Below are positions 35,985 through 45,137 of a stretch of DNA of 64,000 bases, in pieces. The DNA is taken from positions 211,488,070 through 211,552,069 of the forward strand of contig CM022299.1 of the NCBI GenBank assembly GCA_011799875.1, given 5' to 3'. Numbering within the stretch: position 1 is the stretch's first letter; each line of letters opens with the position of its first letter. This stretch comes from Thinopyrum elongatum (taxonomy: Eukaryota > Streptophyta > Magnoliopsida > Poales > Poaceae). The position numbers and the translations under genes are program-made. The notes under the pieces were generated by a model. The model was not told where the DNA came from. It was given only the letters and a program-made list of their open reading frames with translations, and did not search any database.

Positions 35985-36304
35985 ACACGTGTCGGTGAAC
36001 TCCACCTTGTTGCCTGCGGTCTCGACACCTCACCGATCACCGACCAGCTAGATGGCGAGGTGGAGCGCTGGTAGTTGGCGGGGGTCTGCTGGCTGCGGGG
36101 CTTGCCGGGTCTTCCCTTTGCCGGCTCAACCTTGTCAGCAAAGGTTGCTTCCAGTGCTCTTCCTTGGTGCTTGTCTTATTCTTGGTGTTCTCGATGTGCT
36201 TCATGGTCTCGGGCTGGCATCCAGTAAGACCCCTTCCCGGGGATGCTGCCACTGTCCGTGCATAAGTCCGGGGTACTAAGGACCCCGTTCTTAGTGCACT
36301 GACA

Positions 36305-36958
36305 TGAGTGGGCGGCTGTCATAAGTGAGTGGGTCCCTGTGGGACCCACAAGCCCATTATGCATGCCCTAGGGGGGTGGCGTGCCCTGTGAGCTTGTGGC
36401 TCACAGGTGCACCCCCAGGGGTGTGTTCAGTGCAAAAAATTCCTAAATATTTTACAGAAAATCATACTAAAATTTCAGGGCATTCTAAGAACGTTTATTT
36501 TTTGGGTCATTTTTTATTGCACAGAAAATTCAGAAAAACAGGATAATCATGGAATTTCTACCTTATTAACTTTAAATAACAGAGAGTAAATAGTTGATAC
36601 AGTAGGTTGTGCTTACTAATTTCATCGACCACATGCCCCTAAAATAGAATTCATTAATAAGGTTGATCAAGTCTTATTAACAAACCATTTTTTAATGACA
36701 TGAAACCGAAGAATCTTCGTATAACACTAGGTTACCTCAACGGGTATATGCATCTCCCTTATAATAAGAGTTTCATATTTCTTTTTGACTGAAGGAAGAG
36801 GAAATTTGAAACCTCCAATAGTAATTGTTGAAGCTTTTTCAATACAATTGATACCATTCACTTGGAATTGTTTCTTCGAAAAGTGTACCGTATGCTCATT
36901 ACCATTAATATGAAAAGTGACCTTGCTTTTGTTGCATCAATAACAACCCCTGTAGTAT
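36305..36958 (-). other. Element C spacer
   Basis: Non-coding spacer between protease and second ORF, colinear with 1285-1614 and 15011-15070 of element A in reverse. It includes GGGACCCACAAGCCC, matching A at 15046-15060. No gene seen. Confidence 0.75.
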
Positions 36959-37512
36959 TCAAGAAGATCTACCAAGGATAATCGACATGTTGTCATCCTC
37001 AGGCATATCAAGTATAAGAAAGTCTGTCAGGATAGTAACATTCGCAACTACAACATGCACATCCTCACCAATTCCAATAGGTATAGCAGTAGATTTATCA
37101 GCCATTTGCAAAGATATTTCAGTAGGTGTGATCTTTTTCAAATAAAGTCTTCTATATAAAGAGAAAGACATAACACTAACACCGGCTCCTAAATCACATA
37201 AAGCAGTTTTGACATAACTTCTTTTAATGGAGCAAGGTATAGTGGGTATTCCTGGATCTCCTAGTTTGTTAGGTACTCCACCCTTAAAAGAATAATTTGC
37301 AAGCATGGTGGAAATTTCAACTTCAGGTATGTTTATTTTCTTAGTGAAAATATCTTTCATGTACTTAGCATATGGGGCCATCTTCAATATATCAGTCAAA
37401 CGAGTACGCAAAAAGATTGGCCTAAGCATTTCAACAAAGCGTTCAAATCCTTCCTCATCCTTGTTCTTAGGTGGTTTAGTTGGAAAAGGCATGGGTTTCT
37501 AAACCCACGGTT
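36959..37512 (-). pseudogene. Element C aspartic protease region
   Basis: Minus-strand frame with FERFVEMLRPIFLRTRLTDI, MLANYSFKGGVPNKLGDPG, then the protease active-site block CDLGAGVSVMSFSLYRRLYL and LQMADKSTAIPIGIGEDV, ending IILGRSS at a stop where A continues ILGRPFLNTAG. The last part of the domain has therefore been lost to a stop or shift at about 36959. It is separated from gag by a frameshift around 37505-37515, as the gag frame ends MVKK and the protease frame begins before PMPFPTKPP. The role would be polyprotein cleavage in the particle. Confidence 0.78.
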
Positions 37513-39486
37513 CTATTTCTTTACCATGTTTCTAGCAATGAAATCACTTTTATCATAGCGTTTATTCTTAGGAGGTGGGTTATCAAGATCAGCAACATGT
37601 TCTATTTCTACATCATTATCTGGTTCTTTATCATCATCTAGTTGAGCATCAACATGAACATTATCATTAACATTATCTCTAGGTGAATGTTCATTAGCAG
37701 ATTGTGTCTCAGCATCAGAAATAGGGACATCATTACTATTCTCAGAAGGTTTTTCTACCTCAGGTTCACTAGGAGCATGCAAAGTTCTATCATTTTTCTC
37801 TTTCTTTTCCTTCTTAGATGGACTAGGTGCATCAATATTAATTCTTTGAGAATCTTGTTCAATTCTTTTAGGATGACCTTTAGGATAGAGAGGTTCCTGA
37901 GTCATTCTACCTCCTCTAGTCATAACTCTAACAGCATGATCATTCATATTATTATGAATCTCGTTAAGCAAATCATTTTGTGAGTTAGCAACTTGTTATA
38001 ACTGAGTTTGAACTATGGAAGCATGTTTTCCTAGACCTTTAACATCATTAGCAATTCTAAACATAAATTCACTTAAATAATCAATAATGAAAGCATTGCA
38101 TTTCAATTGTTTCTTAACATACACATTGAAATTTTCTTTCTTAACAATGTAGTTATCAAATTCATCCAAGCATTGACTAGCAGATTTTATATAAGGGATA
38201 TCACCTTCATCAAATCTTATAAGAGAATTTACCTCTACTACCTATGTTGGGGTGTCGAGACCATGTATTTCTTCAATAGGTGGTAAATTCTTAACATCTT
38301 CAGCTTTAATACCTTTTTCTGTCATAGATTTCTTTGCCTTTTGCATATCTTCAGGACTGAGGAATAAAATACCTCGCTTCTTTGGAGTTGCTTTAGGTGT
38401 TCGTTCAGGAAGTGTCCAATCATTATCATTTCTCAATATATTATTCAATAGTTCTTCAGCCTGCTCAACAGTTCGTTCCCTGAAAACACAATCAACACAA
38501 CTATCTAGGTAGTCCCTAGAAGCATCGGTTTGTCCATTATAAAAGATATCAAGTATTTCATTTTTCTTAAGAGGATGATCAGGCAAAGAATTAAGTAACT
38601 GGAGAAGCCTCCCCCAAGCTTGAGGGAGATTCTCTTCTTCAATTTGCAAAAAGTTAAATATTTCCTGTAAGGCAGATTGTTTCTTATGAGCAGGAAAATA
38701 TTTTTCAGAGAAGTAATATATCATATCCTGGGGACTACGCACACAACCAGGAGCAAGAGTATTAAACCATATCTTAGCATCACCCTTTAACAAGAAAGGA
38801 AACAACTTAAGAATATAGTAGTAGCAAATCTTTTCCTCATGAGCAAATAGGGTGGCTATATCATTTAATTTAGTAAGGTGTGCCACAAAAGTTTCAGTTT
38901 CATAGTCATCAAAAGGATCAGATTCAACCAAAGTAATTAACTCAGGATCGATAGAGAATTCATAATCCTTATGAGTAACAAATATAGGAGATGTAGCAAA
39001 CTTAAGATCATATTTCATTCTTGCATTCAAAGATTTTTCTTTCAGCTGACATGGTAGTTTCTTAACATCTTCTCTATCATTACAAGCAAGAAATTTCCTA
39101 GCTATATCTCCATCCATAACATAACCCTCGGGTACCTTAGGCAATTCAATTCTAGGGGAGCTAGTTCTAATAGGCGTATCATAAATTTCATCAGTTTCAG
39201 CATTCTCAATTTCTTTAGCTTTAGCAAGTTGTTCATCAAGAAATTCACCTAGTGGCACAGTATTATCAAGCAGAGTACTAGCATCATCATAAGCATCATT
39301 CATAGCAGAAGTAGCATCATCAATTACTTGCGACATATCAAAATTAATAGCAGGTGGTGCTGTCGCAAGCCTACTCAAAACATAAGGTAAATCAAGTGCA
39401 GAGCTAGATGGCAGTTCCTTACCTCCCCTCATCTTAGAGGGAACGATCTTGGTTCTATCATCATTCAGATTCTTCATAGTGATCAA
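37513..39486 (-). pseudogene. Element C gag polyprotein (Retrotrans_gag), nearly full length
   Basis: Gag from ATG 39486. The first block, 414 codons to 38242, has an N-terminal region with DSFEYETE-like acidic repeats and, at about residues 225-345, a classic Retrotrans_gag domain: LFPFLLKGDAKIWFNTLAPG, SPQDMIYYFSEKYFPAHKK, FNFLQIEEENLPQAWGRLLQ and DIFYNGQ. After a TAG at 38242 the same frame goes on through CLDEFDNYIVKKENFNVYVK, a further stop near 37998, and the MTRGGRMTQEPLYPKGHPKR segment to 37513. It would form the capsid of virus-like particles and could let the element use particles or enzymes of autonomous relatives. This is the best-preserved gag of the A/C family in the window. Confidence 0.85.
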
Positions 39487-39525
39487 CAGATATAAATCCC
39501 AAGTGACTCAGCAAATAGAGCTATG

Positions 39526-39543
39526 CTCCTCGGCAATAGCGCC
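39526..39543 (-). promoter_or_regulatory. Element C primer-binding site (tRNA-Asp, mutated)
   Basis: TCCTCGGCAATAGCGCCA on the plus strand, three changes from the plant tRNA-Asp 3' end, 12 bases from the LTR start at 39556. Confidence 0.78.
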
Positions 39544-39555
39544 AGAAAAAGGTCT

Positions 39556-39688
39556 TGATAACCCACACGTATAGGGGATCACAAATTTTTTTGAGGGTAT
39601 TGTATTCAACCTAGATTTATTGATTCGACACAAGGGGAGACTAAGATGATTTGCATGTATTAGCAGTTGTGTTGTCAATTCAACCATA
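39556..39688 (-). repeat. Element C 5' LTR, truncated
   Basis: Starts TGATAACCCACACGTATAGGGG and matches the reverse complement of element A's LTR end through GTTGTCAATTCAACCA. Homology stops at about 39688, roughly 133 bp into an LTR that is about 1.4 kb in A. The rest is absent, replaced by CACTA-1 sequence. Confidence 0.75.
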
Positions 39689-40179
39689 ATTGAGTTGTTC
39701 CATAGTTATCATCCATCAGCCAATGCTACCCCACATGCTGGTGATTATACCACTTCTAGTATTACCTATGATGTTGTTCTTTAATACTTTTGTGTGTCAT
39801 CTAGTTAATCTCGAGTACAAACAATACGTACTCTATAGCTATCATCTGTGCTCTCTCTTTAGTTTTTGAGATCTGTTGCTACTAGTTAAGTCCAGTCCTA
39901 CAATTTAAGTCATCTCCTACAGGCACTCATTACATAATCTCACTACTAGTTGTCTTCCATGCATGTCAGATATAATTGCACACACTGATATTGAATATCG
40001 AAGGAAATCCACAAGAACCTCACGGAGCAATGTAAAACTAGACGCCAATGATACCAATATGATGGAACAGTTAAATGTAGTTCTTCAGAAGAGTTGCCGA
40101 AAGATGATGAATCCTATTCACCCCACAAGGTCCTTGCTGTAACTTGGCACGTGATATGGGTAGCATCATGCATATAATG

Positions 40180-40800
40180 TCCTGCAGTGCATCTACTCTG
40201 TTGCAATGCCATGTGCTTAGCCTGCTGATCATACATGTAAATATGTCATGTCTTCCTGTTTTTTTAGGACCTATTCCATTCATGATAACATGTTTTCAAA
40301 TTCAAGCACTGTCATTCTACTCTGTCGCAATGCCATCTGCTTACTTTGGACATCATGCTTCTGAATATCTCATGCATTCTTATTCATCAGTATGCACTCC
40401 GTCCGTCTACCATACCATGTTTTTTTTACATTGAAGTGTTGTTCTACTGGTCTGTTGCAATGCCATCTTAGTTTCCCCATCATAAACGCATATGTTGCCT
40501 TCCTGTTTTTCTGTACCTATTCCAGCAATCATACAATTTTACATTCAACTAGTGTTTCTTTTTCTCTGTTGTCCCGTCATATCCCTAGCTCTTACACCAT
40601 ACTCCCTCAGTCCGGATTACATGTCGCAGAAAATGGATAAAAATGGATGTATCTAGAACTGAAATATGCCTAGACACATCCATTTATTTCCGGATGGAGG
40701 GAATACAAGTCAATATGTCATGCCTTTCTATTCTTCAGTACCTATTCCATATCTCTGTCGTAGCATGTTTTATAATTGAAGCACCATTCTTCTATATAAG
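40180..40800 (+). repeat. Decayed tandem repeat, about 120-140 bp units
   Basis: Three to four diverged units, each with TGTTGCAATGCCAT(C/G)-like sequence (near 40200, 40322, 40455 and a weak copy near 40570), then ATGTCATG and a CTTCCTGTTTTT..TACCTATTCCA block. The last unit is split by the MITE. It lies in what would be an intron of the gene fragment. Confidence 0.6.
40602..40703. mobile_element. Stowaway MITE
   Basis: 102-bp element starting CTCCCTCAGTCCGGA and ending TCCGGATGGAGGGAA, flanked by TA at 40600-40601 and 40704-40705. The termini agree at 12 of 15 positions when one is reverse-complemented. The central AATGGATGTATCTAGA is usual for Triticeae Stowaway families mobilised by Tc1/mariner transposases. 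Confidence 0.88.
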
Positions 40801-41425
40801 GCATGCAAGGGGAAGATGGCTATGTTAGAATCTGAAGGGCTACTAACAAGGTCTTTGCAAAAGATCCAAACGCTAGGAGATAGTAAATGAACTCCAGTGT
40901 TCATAGATGCTACTCTAGCACAGAGAAACCCAACTCCTGTAGATAATAACCAGATTCCAATGGCCAAAGAACTAGTTCGCTCCAGTCCAGCAAAAATATG
41001 TCAACTCCTTTCTAAGAAGCGTGTGCGTATCCTTGCATCATGAAATTTTATAGCATTCAGATCATGTTTTCTACATGTTTCTTACGCATCTCTCTTTTAG
41101 AAAATAAGCTTAAAGGATAGAAGACTTTGTAAACTAGGATCATGTTCGAGGAAAGTATCTTGCAGGAATTCTCTGTGCTCCAATGCTGATGTAAGTACAT
41201 GTTGCATATCACTATATTTTTACATCAGCATGTATTTTGTTAATCGGCGTGAATCCAACCTTCAGTACCCTACACCAATTATCTGATCTAAATTTACTTG
41301 CAGCAAAATGCATAATTAAAGGCGATAATGTAGATTTTTGTAAGGAAAACGGCCTGGTAGTTTTGCATACTAAGCTGCATGATTGTACTATCTCATAACT
41401 TGCACATTACTAAAATGTAGTGCTA

Positions 41426-41633
41426 TGGTCTGGTTGCCCAATCATTCATTGTGTCAATGTTGCTTTCCTATTACCTTACCTGGCTGATGATAGCAGTGCC
41501 ATATTGTGTTAATTTGGTGAAGGCTGGTGTGGTCTGGTTGCCCAAATGTTCATTGTGTCAATGTTGCTTTCCTATTATCTGACCTGGCTAATGATAGCAA
41601 TGCTAGTGTGTTAATTTTGTGCAGGCTGCTGAA
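41426..41633 (+). repeat. 104-bp tandem duplication across a splice acceptor
   Basis: Two copies beginning TGGTCTGGTTGCCCAA at 41426 and 41530, sharing TTCATTGTGTCAATGTTGCTTTCC. The right copy ends in the acceptor GTGCAG used before 41625; the left copy has GTGAAG at the matching place. Confidence 0.85.
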
Positions 41634-41871
41634 GATAAGAAGACATACTCTAAAGACAGCAAGGCAACCCCATTGTTTCTCTCCAATAAATCTAGGGCAG
41701 GTAATATGGCAATAACTCTTGATTAATCTGTTTAGCTCCCCTCCTAATTTATGTTATGATGCAGTGGTCGAGACACTCTCCACTATCAATAGTACAAGCC
41801 TGCCAAAATCGCTATCTGAATCTGTTCAGTTTCCTCTGTCTCGAATCCAATGGAAAAATGTATGTTCGTGA

Positions 41872-42190
41872 ACTAACTACTGGCTGAAGCAATGATGGAA
41901 ATTGTGGAGGGATGAGAGGTGCACATTCTTTCTGATCACATGCTTATGGGCGTCATCCGCGCTGAGCTTGCAGATTGTGAGGTTGTAGATTGTCAAGTTC
42001 TGTTCATTTATTTGCACTGGTATCAATCTTTGATTGCCCATTGGATGTAATTTCCTATAATATATCCTTCGATGTGCTACATTTTTCCTTGTATGTCGTA
42101 CATTTGCTTAGCGCGACTCACAATCCAGCTTTCTGGGTCGAAAGCTCAACTGGTCGCTGACAAGCCAAAAAAAGTAGTGAAATAAATAAC
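41872..42190. other. CACTA-1 non-coding stretch
   Basis: Follows the last exon-like segment. Short open frames continue after the TGA (about 41910-42050) but without a clear splice link. Possibly a 3' untranslated region. Confidence 0.4.
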
Positions 42191-42194
42191 TAGC

Positions 42195-43090
42195 ACAAAG
42201 TGTCGTGGGCCTTTTATCAAGGTTAGTGGCCCACTGCCCTTAATGGGCCCCCCTAATGGGCTCGCATGGGCCCCCCTAATGGGCTCGCATGGGCCAAAAT
42301 TGTCTTGGGCCTTTGATTAACAGAATTTGGTCATGTCCATAAATGGTCCTCATAATAGGCTCAAAGTAATAGCTGGGTCGAAATCGACGTTGGCTAATTG
42401 GGCCTACAACCATGTTCGAACTTTAGCGGGCCTAATTAGTTGACGGGCCGTTACCAGGCCAAAAGCTCTATTGGGCCACAATAATTGAAATGAGCCAACA
42501 GTTAAAGTTTGGCCCAGTTCCCTGTCGGGTCGTTAACATGCCGAAATCGAAGCGGTCCATAAGTGGGCCAATTAACAACACAGGACGTTAATAGGCCGAT
42601 AGTAAGGTCGGGCTAGAATTGTGCCTCGGTGACATGGGCCGCAAAGATGCCAAAAGTCAGGTCGAACTGTATATGGCCCAACTTTGTTGTGGACCTTTAG
42701 CAGGCCGAAAGAGACACCAGGCTGGCATTGGACCATGAAGAGCATGGGCCGTTAAGAGGCCAAAACTCGGGCCGGACTGTAAATGGCCCAACTCCTATAT
42801 GGGCCATTAACAGGCTGAAAGACACACCGGGCTGGAAATTAGTGCAACACTTTAATGGGTCGCTAAAAGGCCGAAAGACGTACATCCTGAAAATGGGCCC
42901 ATCCCTAGAATAGGTTGTTAATAGGCCGAAATTACCTTGGGCTGCTATTGAGCCCAAATATATAGCGGACTGTTAACGGGCTTGAACTGATGATGGGCTG
43001 CAATGGTGTCAAATAGTTAACGGGCCGTTGACGGGCTGAATTGGCACAACTCATATGGGTCGTGGCCCTAAATGAGCCAGAAACAAGTAG
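42195..43090. repeat. CACTA-1 subterminal repeat array
   Basis: Degenerate unit GGGCCGTTAACAGGCCGAAA. Copies start near 42445, 42527, 42583, 42636, 42691, 42746, 42801, 42857, 42912, 42967 and 43022; after the first, spacing is 53-56 bases. Upstream, a 23-bp direct repeat GGGCCCCCCTAATGGGCTCG is present twice (about 42246 and 42269). Such arrays bind the transposase of CACTA elements. Confidence 0.85.
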
Positions 43091-43250
43091 ACCCTAAATG
43101 GGTCGGCCTGCAAATTTTGATTGGGCTGGCCTTTTTCACCTAAATGGGCCACTGTTGGGCCGTGCCATGTGTCGACGTATTATAGGCGCCTCCCGTCCAT
43201 TGAATGGATGACATCTGTCCCAACGCTGAGCCGACACGTGGTTCCTCTGG

Positions 43251-43307
43251 CCAATGGGGATTTTCCACGGGCCAATGAGAATTTTACACGTGGAAAATCC
43301 CCATTGG
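43251..43307. repeat. Perfect 19-bp inverted repeat near CACTA-1 end
   Basis: Arms 43251-43269 and 43289-43307, exact reverse complements with a 19-base loop. The loop carries a partial third copy (CCAATGAGAATTTT). It lies about 90 bp from the terminus. Confidence 0.93.
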
Positions 43308-43380
43308 TCCAGGTTGTTAGCGGGTTATCGGATCCAAACCAGAACCCGATAGCTGTGACAAACACGTATCATCACGAAAC

Positions 43381-43395
43381 TATTTTTTTGTAGTG
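43381..43395 (-). repeat. CACTA-1 terminal inverted repeat
   Basis: TATTTTTTTGTAGTG, reading CACTACAAAAAAATA inward from the right. The next three bases, CTC, would be one copy of the 3-bp target duplication; the partner cannot be checked because the left end is missing. Confidence 0.7.
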
Positions 43396-43499
43396 CTCGC
43401 TGCACCACGACGGCCCCAGCTGCCAGATCATGTAGAACGCACTGCCCGCCGCATGTGTGCTCCTCGAGAAGCAGCGTGACCGCTAGAACCGCACCATCC

Positions 43500-44452
43500 A
43501 TGAAGGTCACCTCGGCCGGCCGCCAGAATCGTGCCGCCCTCGCTGGCAGCATCATCTCCTACAACGGGGCTGCCTTGCCTTCACTTGCGAGCTGCGCCGC
43601 ATGGTGTGGCTCCTCAAGTTCAAGCTGGAGCTGCCTCCCCGCTACGAAGGCACCGCCAACCCGGCGGAGTTCCTGCAGCTCTACACCATGAGCATCCAAG
43701 CCGTGGAGGGTGATGACAATGTCATGGTGAACTAGTTCCCCATGGCCCTCAAGGACACCGCACACTCGTGGCTGATGAACCTCCCCGAGGCCTCCATCCA
43801 CTCGTGGTCCGAACTGTGTTGAAAGTTCATCTCCAACTTCAAGGGCATGCATGACCGTCCTCTCATGCTCAATGACCTGCATGCCATGCGCCAGCGCCCT
43901 AGCAATACCCTTCGCAAGTACATCCAACGCTTCAGCCAGGTGCGCAATAAGATCCCGCGCGCCTCCGACGTCATGATCATCACCTTGTTCTCATCTAGTG
44001 TCAAGGACGTCAGCATGCTCAAGAAGCTCTCTATCAATGACGAGCTCGACTCCATGGTCACACTGTTTGACCTCGCCGACAGGTGCGCTAAGGCTAAAGA
44101 GGGCCGCCTGTTCACCCACAATGACCTCGACACGGAGCCCAACACCGTCAAGCCCAAGGCTAGGGTCGTCAAGCGCAAAGGCCCTGCCGTGCTTGCGGCG
44201 GAGCCCGAGCAGAAGCACGAACACAACCGCGACGAGGCCAAGAAGGATGAGCGCCCCTTATGTGCCTACCACAACATGCACTCCCACAGCACCGAAGACT
44301 GCCACAAGCTCCAGCTGCTTCGTGACGGCCGACAGGAGAGGCGCGGCGACTGCAACGAGCGCGATTCAGGCCACGGCGGCAACCGCAATGGCTGTCGTTG
44401 GGGAGATCACAACAACAACAACTACCAGCAAGGCTGGCGAAACCAGCCTTAG
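43500..44452 (+). pseudogene. Element F gag
   Basis: Capsid precursor in one frame. From ATG 43601: FKLELPPRYEGTANPAEFLQ, YTMSIQAVEGDDNVM, then a TAG near 43733 and a TGA near 43818, followed by the open part from 43847 with MHDRPLMLNDLHAMRQRPSN, YIQRFSQVRNKIP and SDVMIITLFSSSVKDVS. These match the Retrotrans_gag pattern. The C-terminus holds a CAYHNMHSHSTEDC motif (CX2HX4HX4C-like) characteristic of this group, then a G/N/R-rich tail. It would form particles and bind RNA. The start upstream of 43600 is decayed. Confidence 0.8.
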
Positions 44453-44499
44453 CAAGCCAATCCCCAAAAGGGAAACCCTTAGTGGGCTAACGCCGCCCT

Positions 44500-45137
44500 G
44501 CCGCGCCCCGATAGGAACAACGGCAACCTTCCTGAGGAGGATACTGGGGGGCTATCTGGAACCTGGCGGGGTGGCCTGCATCCTCGGCAGGGGCCAGGCT
44601 CCCTCATCCAAGTGCCACTTCAAGAAGTTCTCTCGCGAGGTGAACATGGCCCTCCCAAGGGTTGAGGCCTCCAGGCCCCTCAAGTGGTCACAGTACCCGA
44701 TGTCCTTCAACTCCGCTGACCACCGCAAGTCCACGAAGGTGGTGGGCACCATCCCCTTGTTGTGCACACCCACCATCAACAATGTCGCTGTCACCAAGAC
44801 GGTCATCAACGGCGGCGCGGGCCTCAACGTGCTCTCCGTGGAGACCTTCGAGAAGCTTCAGGTGCCCTACGAGCGCTTGATGCCAACGAGGCCCTTCTCG
44901 GGTGTGACCGATGGCTCCACTTTGCCTCTGGGGCAACTGCGCCTTCCCATCACCTTCGTCTCCCGCAAGAACTACCACAACGAGCTCATCGACTTCGATG
45001 TGGCGCACATCGGCCAGCCGTACAACACCATCTTGGGCTACCCTGCATTCGCCAAGTTCATGACAGTGACCCACCACGCCTACAACATCGTCAAGCTTCC
45101 GGGCTGCAGCGGGACCATCACCATCCGTTGCGATTAG
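44500..45137 (+). pseudogene. Element F aspartic protease, catalytic residue replaced
   Basis: In a different frame from gag, indicating a frameshift near 44450-44500. The region reads KCHFKKFSREVNMALP, LKWSQYPMSFNSADH, then the protease core TKTVINGGAGLNVLSVETFEKL and VTDGSTLPLGQLRLPITF, followed by LIDFDVAHIGQPYNTILGYPAFAKF. The active-site motif normally has aspartate before GGAGLN; here it is asparagine (AAC), consistent with one G-to-A change, so the domain would be inactive. Stop TAG at 45135-45137, after which a related frame continues to 45347. Confidence 0.75.

Larger units (their letters stand above)
28081..36304 (-). mobile_element. Solo LTR in element C, split by element D
   Basis: The LTR parts are 28081-28618 and 35990-36304, about 853 bp together. 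The ends are TGTCAGTG and CACTGACA, a perfect 8-bp terminal inverted repeat as expected of an LTR. It is flanked by CGAGT (28076-28080) and TGAGT (36305-36309), a 5-bp target duplication with one C/T difference at a CpG-like site. No internal region or second LTR is present, so unequal recombination between two LTRs probably removed the rest. The minus strand carries a TATA box at 28379-28372. The minus strand also has GTTACACCTCAAAGGTGGCCCG and CCTAGGTAAA, a style common in Triticeae Gypsy LTRs. Family not identified. Confidence 0.82.
26958..39688 (-). mobile_element. Element C: second Athila-like element, opposite to A, interrupted by solo LTR and D
   Basis: Same family as element A but on the minus strand. 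It comprises partial 5' LTR (39556-39688), primer site, gag, protease, spacer, and the first two-thirds of the second ORF, which stops at A's LTR end (26957/26958). The missing 3' part probably lies left of the window beyond A's 5' LTR, since A appears to be inserted in C; 26958-26962 (GTGTG) would then be A's right target duplication. The spacer is split at 28080/36305 by a solo LTR, itself split by element D. As in A there is no polymerase gene. The 5' LTR is cut short at about 39688, where homology with A's LTR ends. Confidence 0.8.
39970..41871 (+). pseudogene. Spliced gene fragment of unknown function in CACTA-1
   Basis: Exon-like stretches: 39970-40141 (open, after a CATGTCAG acceptor-like site), 40891-41022, 41101-41190, 41625-41700 and 41765-41859. 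The last three form a consistent chain: acceptor TCTCTTTTAG before 41101, donor GTAAGT at 41191, acceptor TTTTGTGCAG before 41625, donor GTAATA at 41701, acceptor GATGCAG before 41765, with phases 0, 0 and 1 agreeing and no stop until TGA 41869-41871. The encoded peptides are serine- and lysine-rich (for example EDKKTYSKDSKATPLFLSNK). The earlier two stretches do not join cleanly and may be decayed. It could be a second CACTA gene or a captured host gene; I recognise no domain. Confidence 0.5.
39689..43395. mobile_element. CACTA-1: DNA transposon, one end only
   Basis: The right terminus is TATTTTTTTGTAGTG (43381-43395), the reverse complement of a CACTACAAAAAAA terminus. Inward lies a dense subterminal array, typical of CACTA elements. 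Further left are exon-like segments with good splice sites and a decayed tandem array containing a MITE. No left CACTA terminus can be found, and the left limit at about 39689 is simply where element C's LTR homology stops, so assignment of 39689-42190 to this element is an inference. The base after the terminus starts element F gag-like sequence, so CACTA-1 probably inserted in F. A deletion or rearrangement may have joined it to C. Confidence 0.65.

Noticed and set aside
42195..43090. Regularly spaced repeats considered as a CRISPR array
   Set aside because: Units are degenerate with no unique conserved spacers, in a eukaryotic CACTA subterminal region.
43998..44660. N-terminal part of the 379-codon frame over element F gag
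   Set aside because: Before about 44500 it is a shadow of the gag frame in another phase (low-complexity S/T/R-rich); only the later part is protease.
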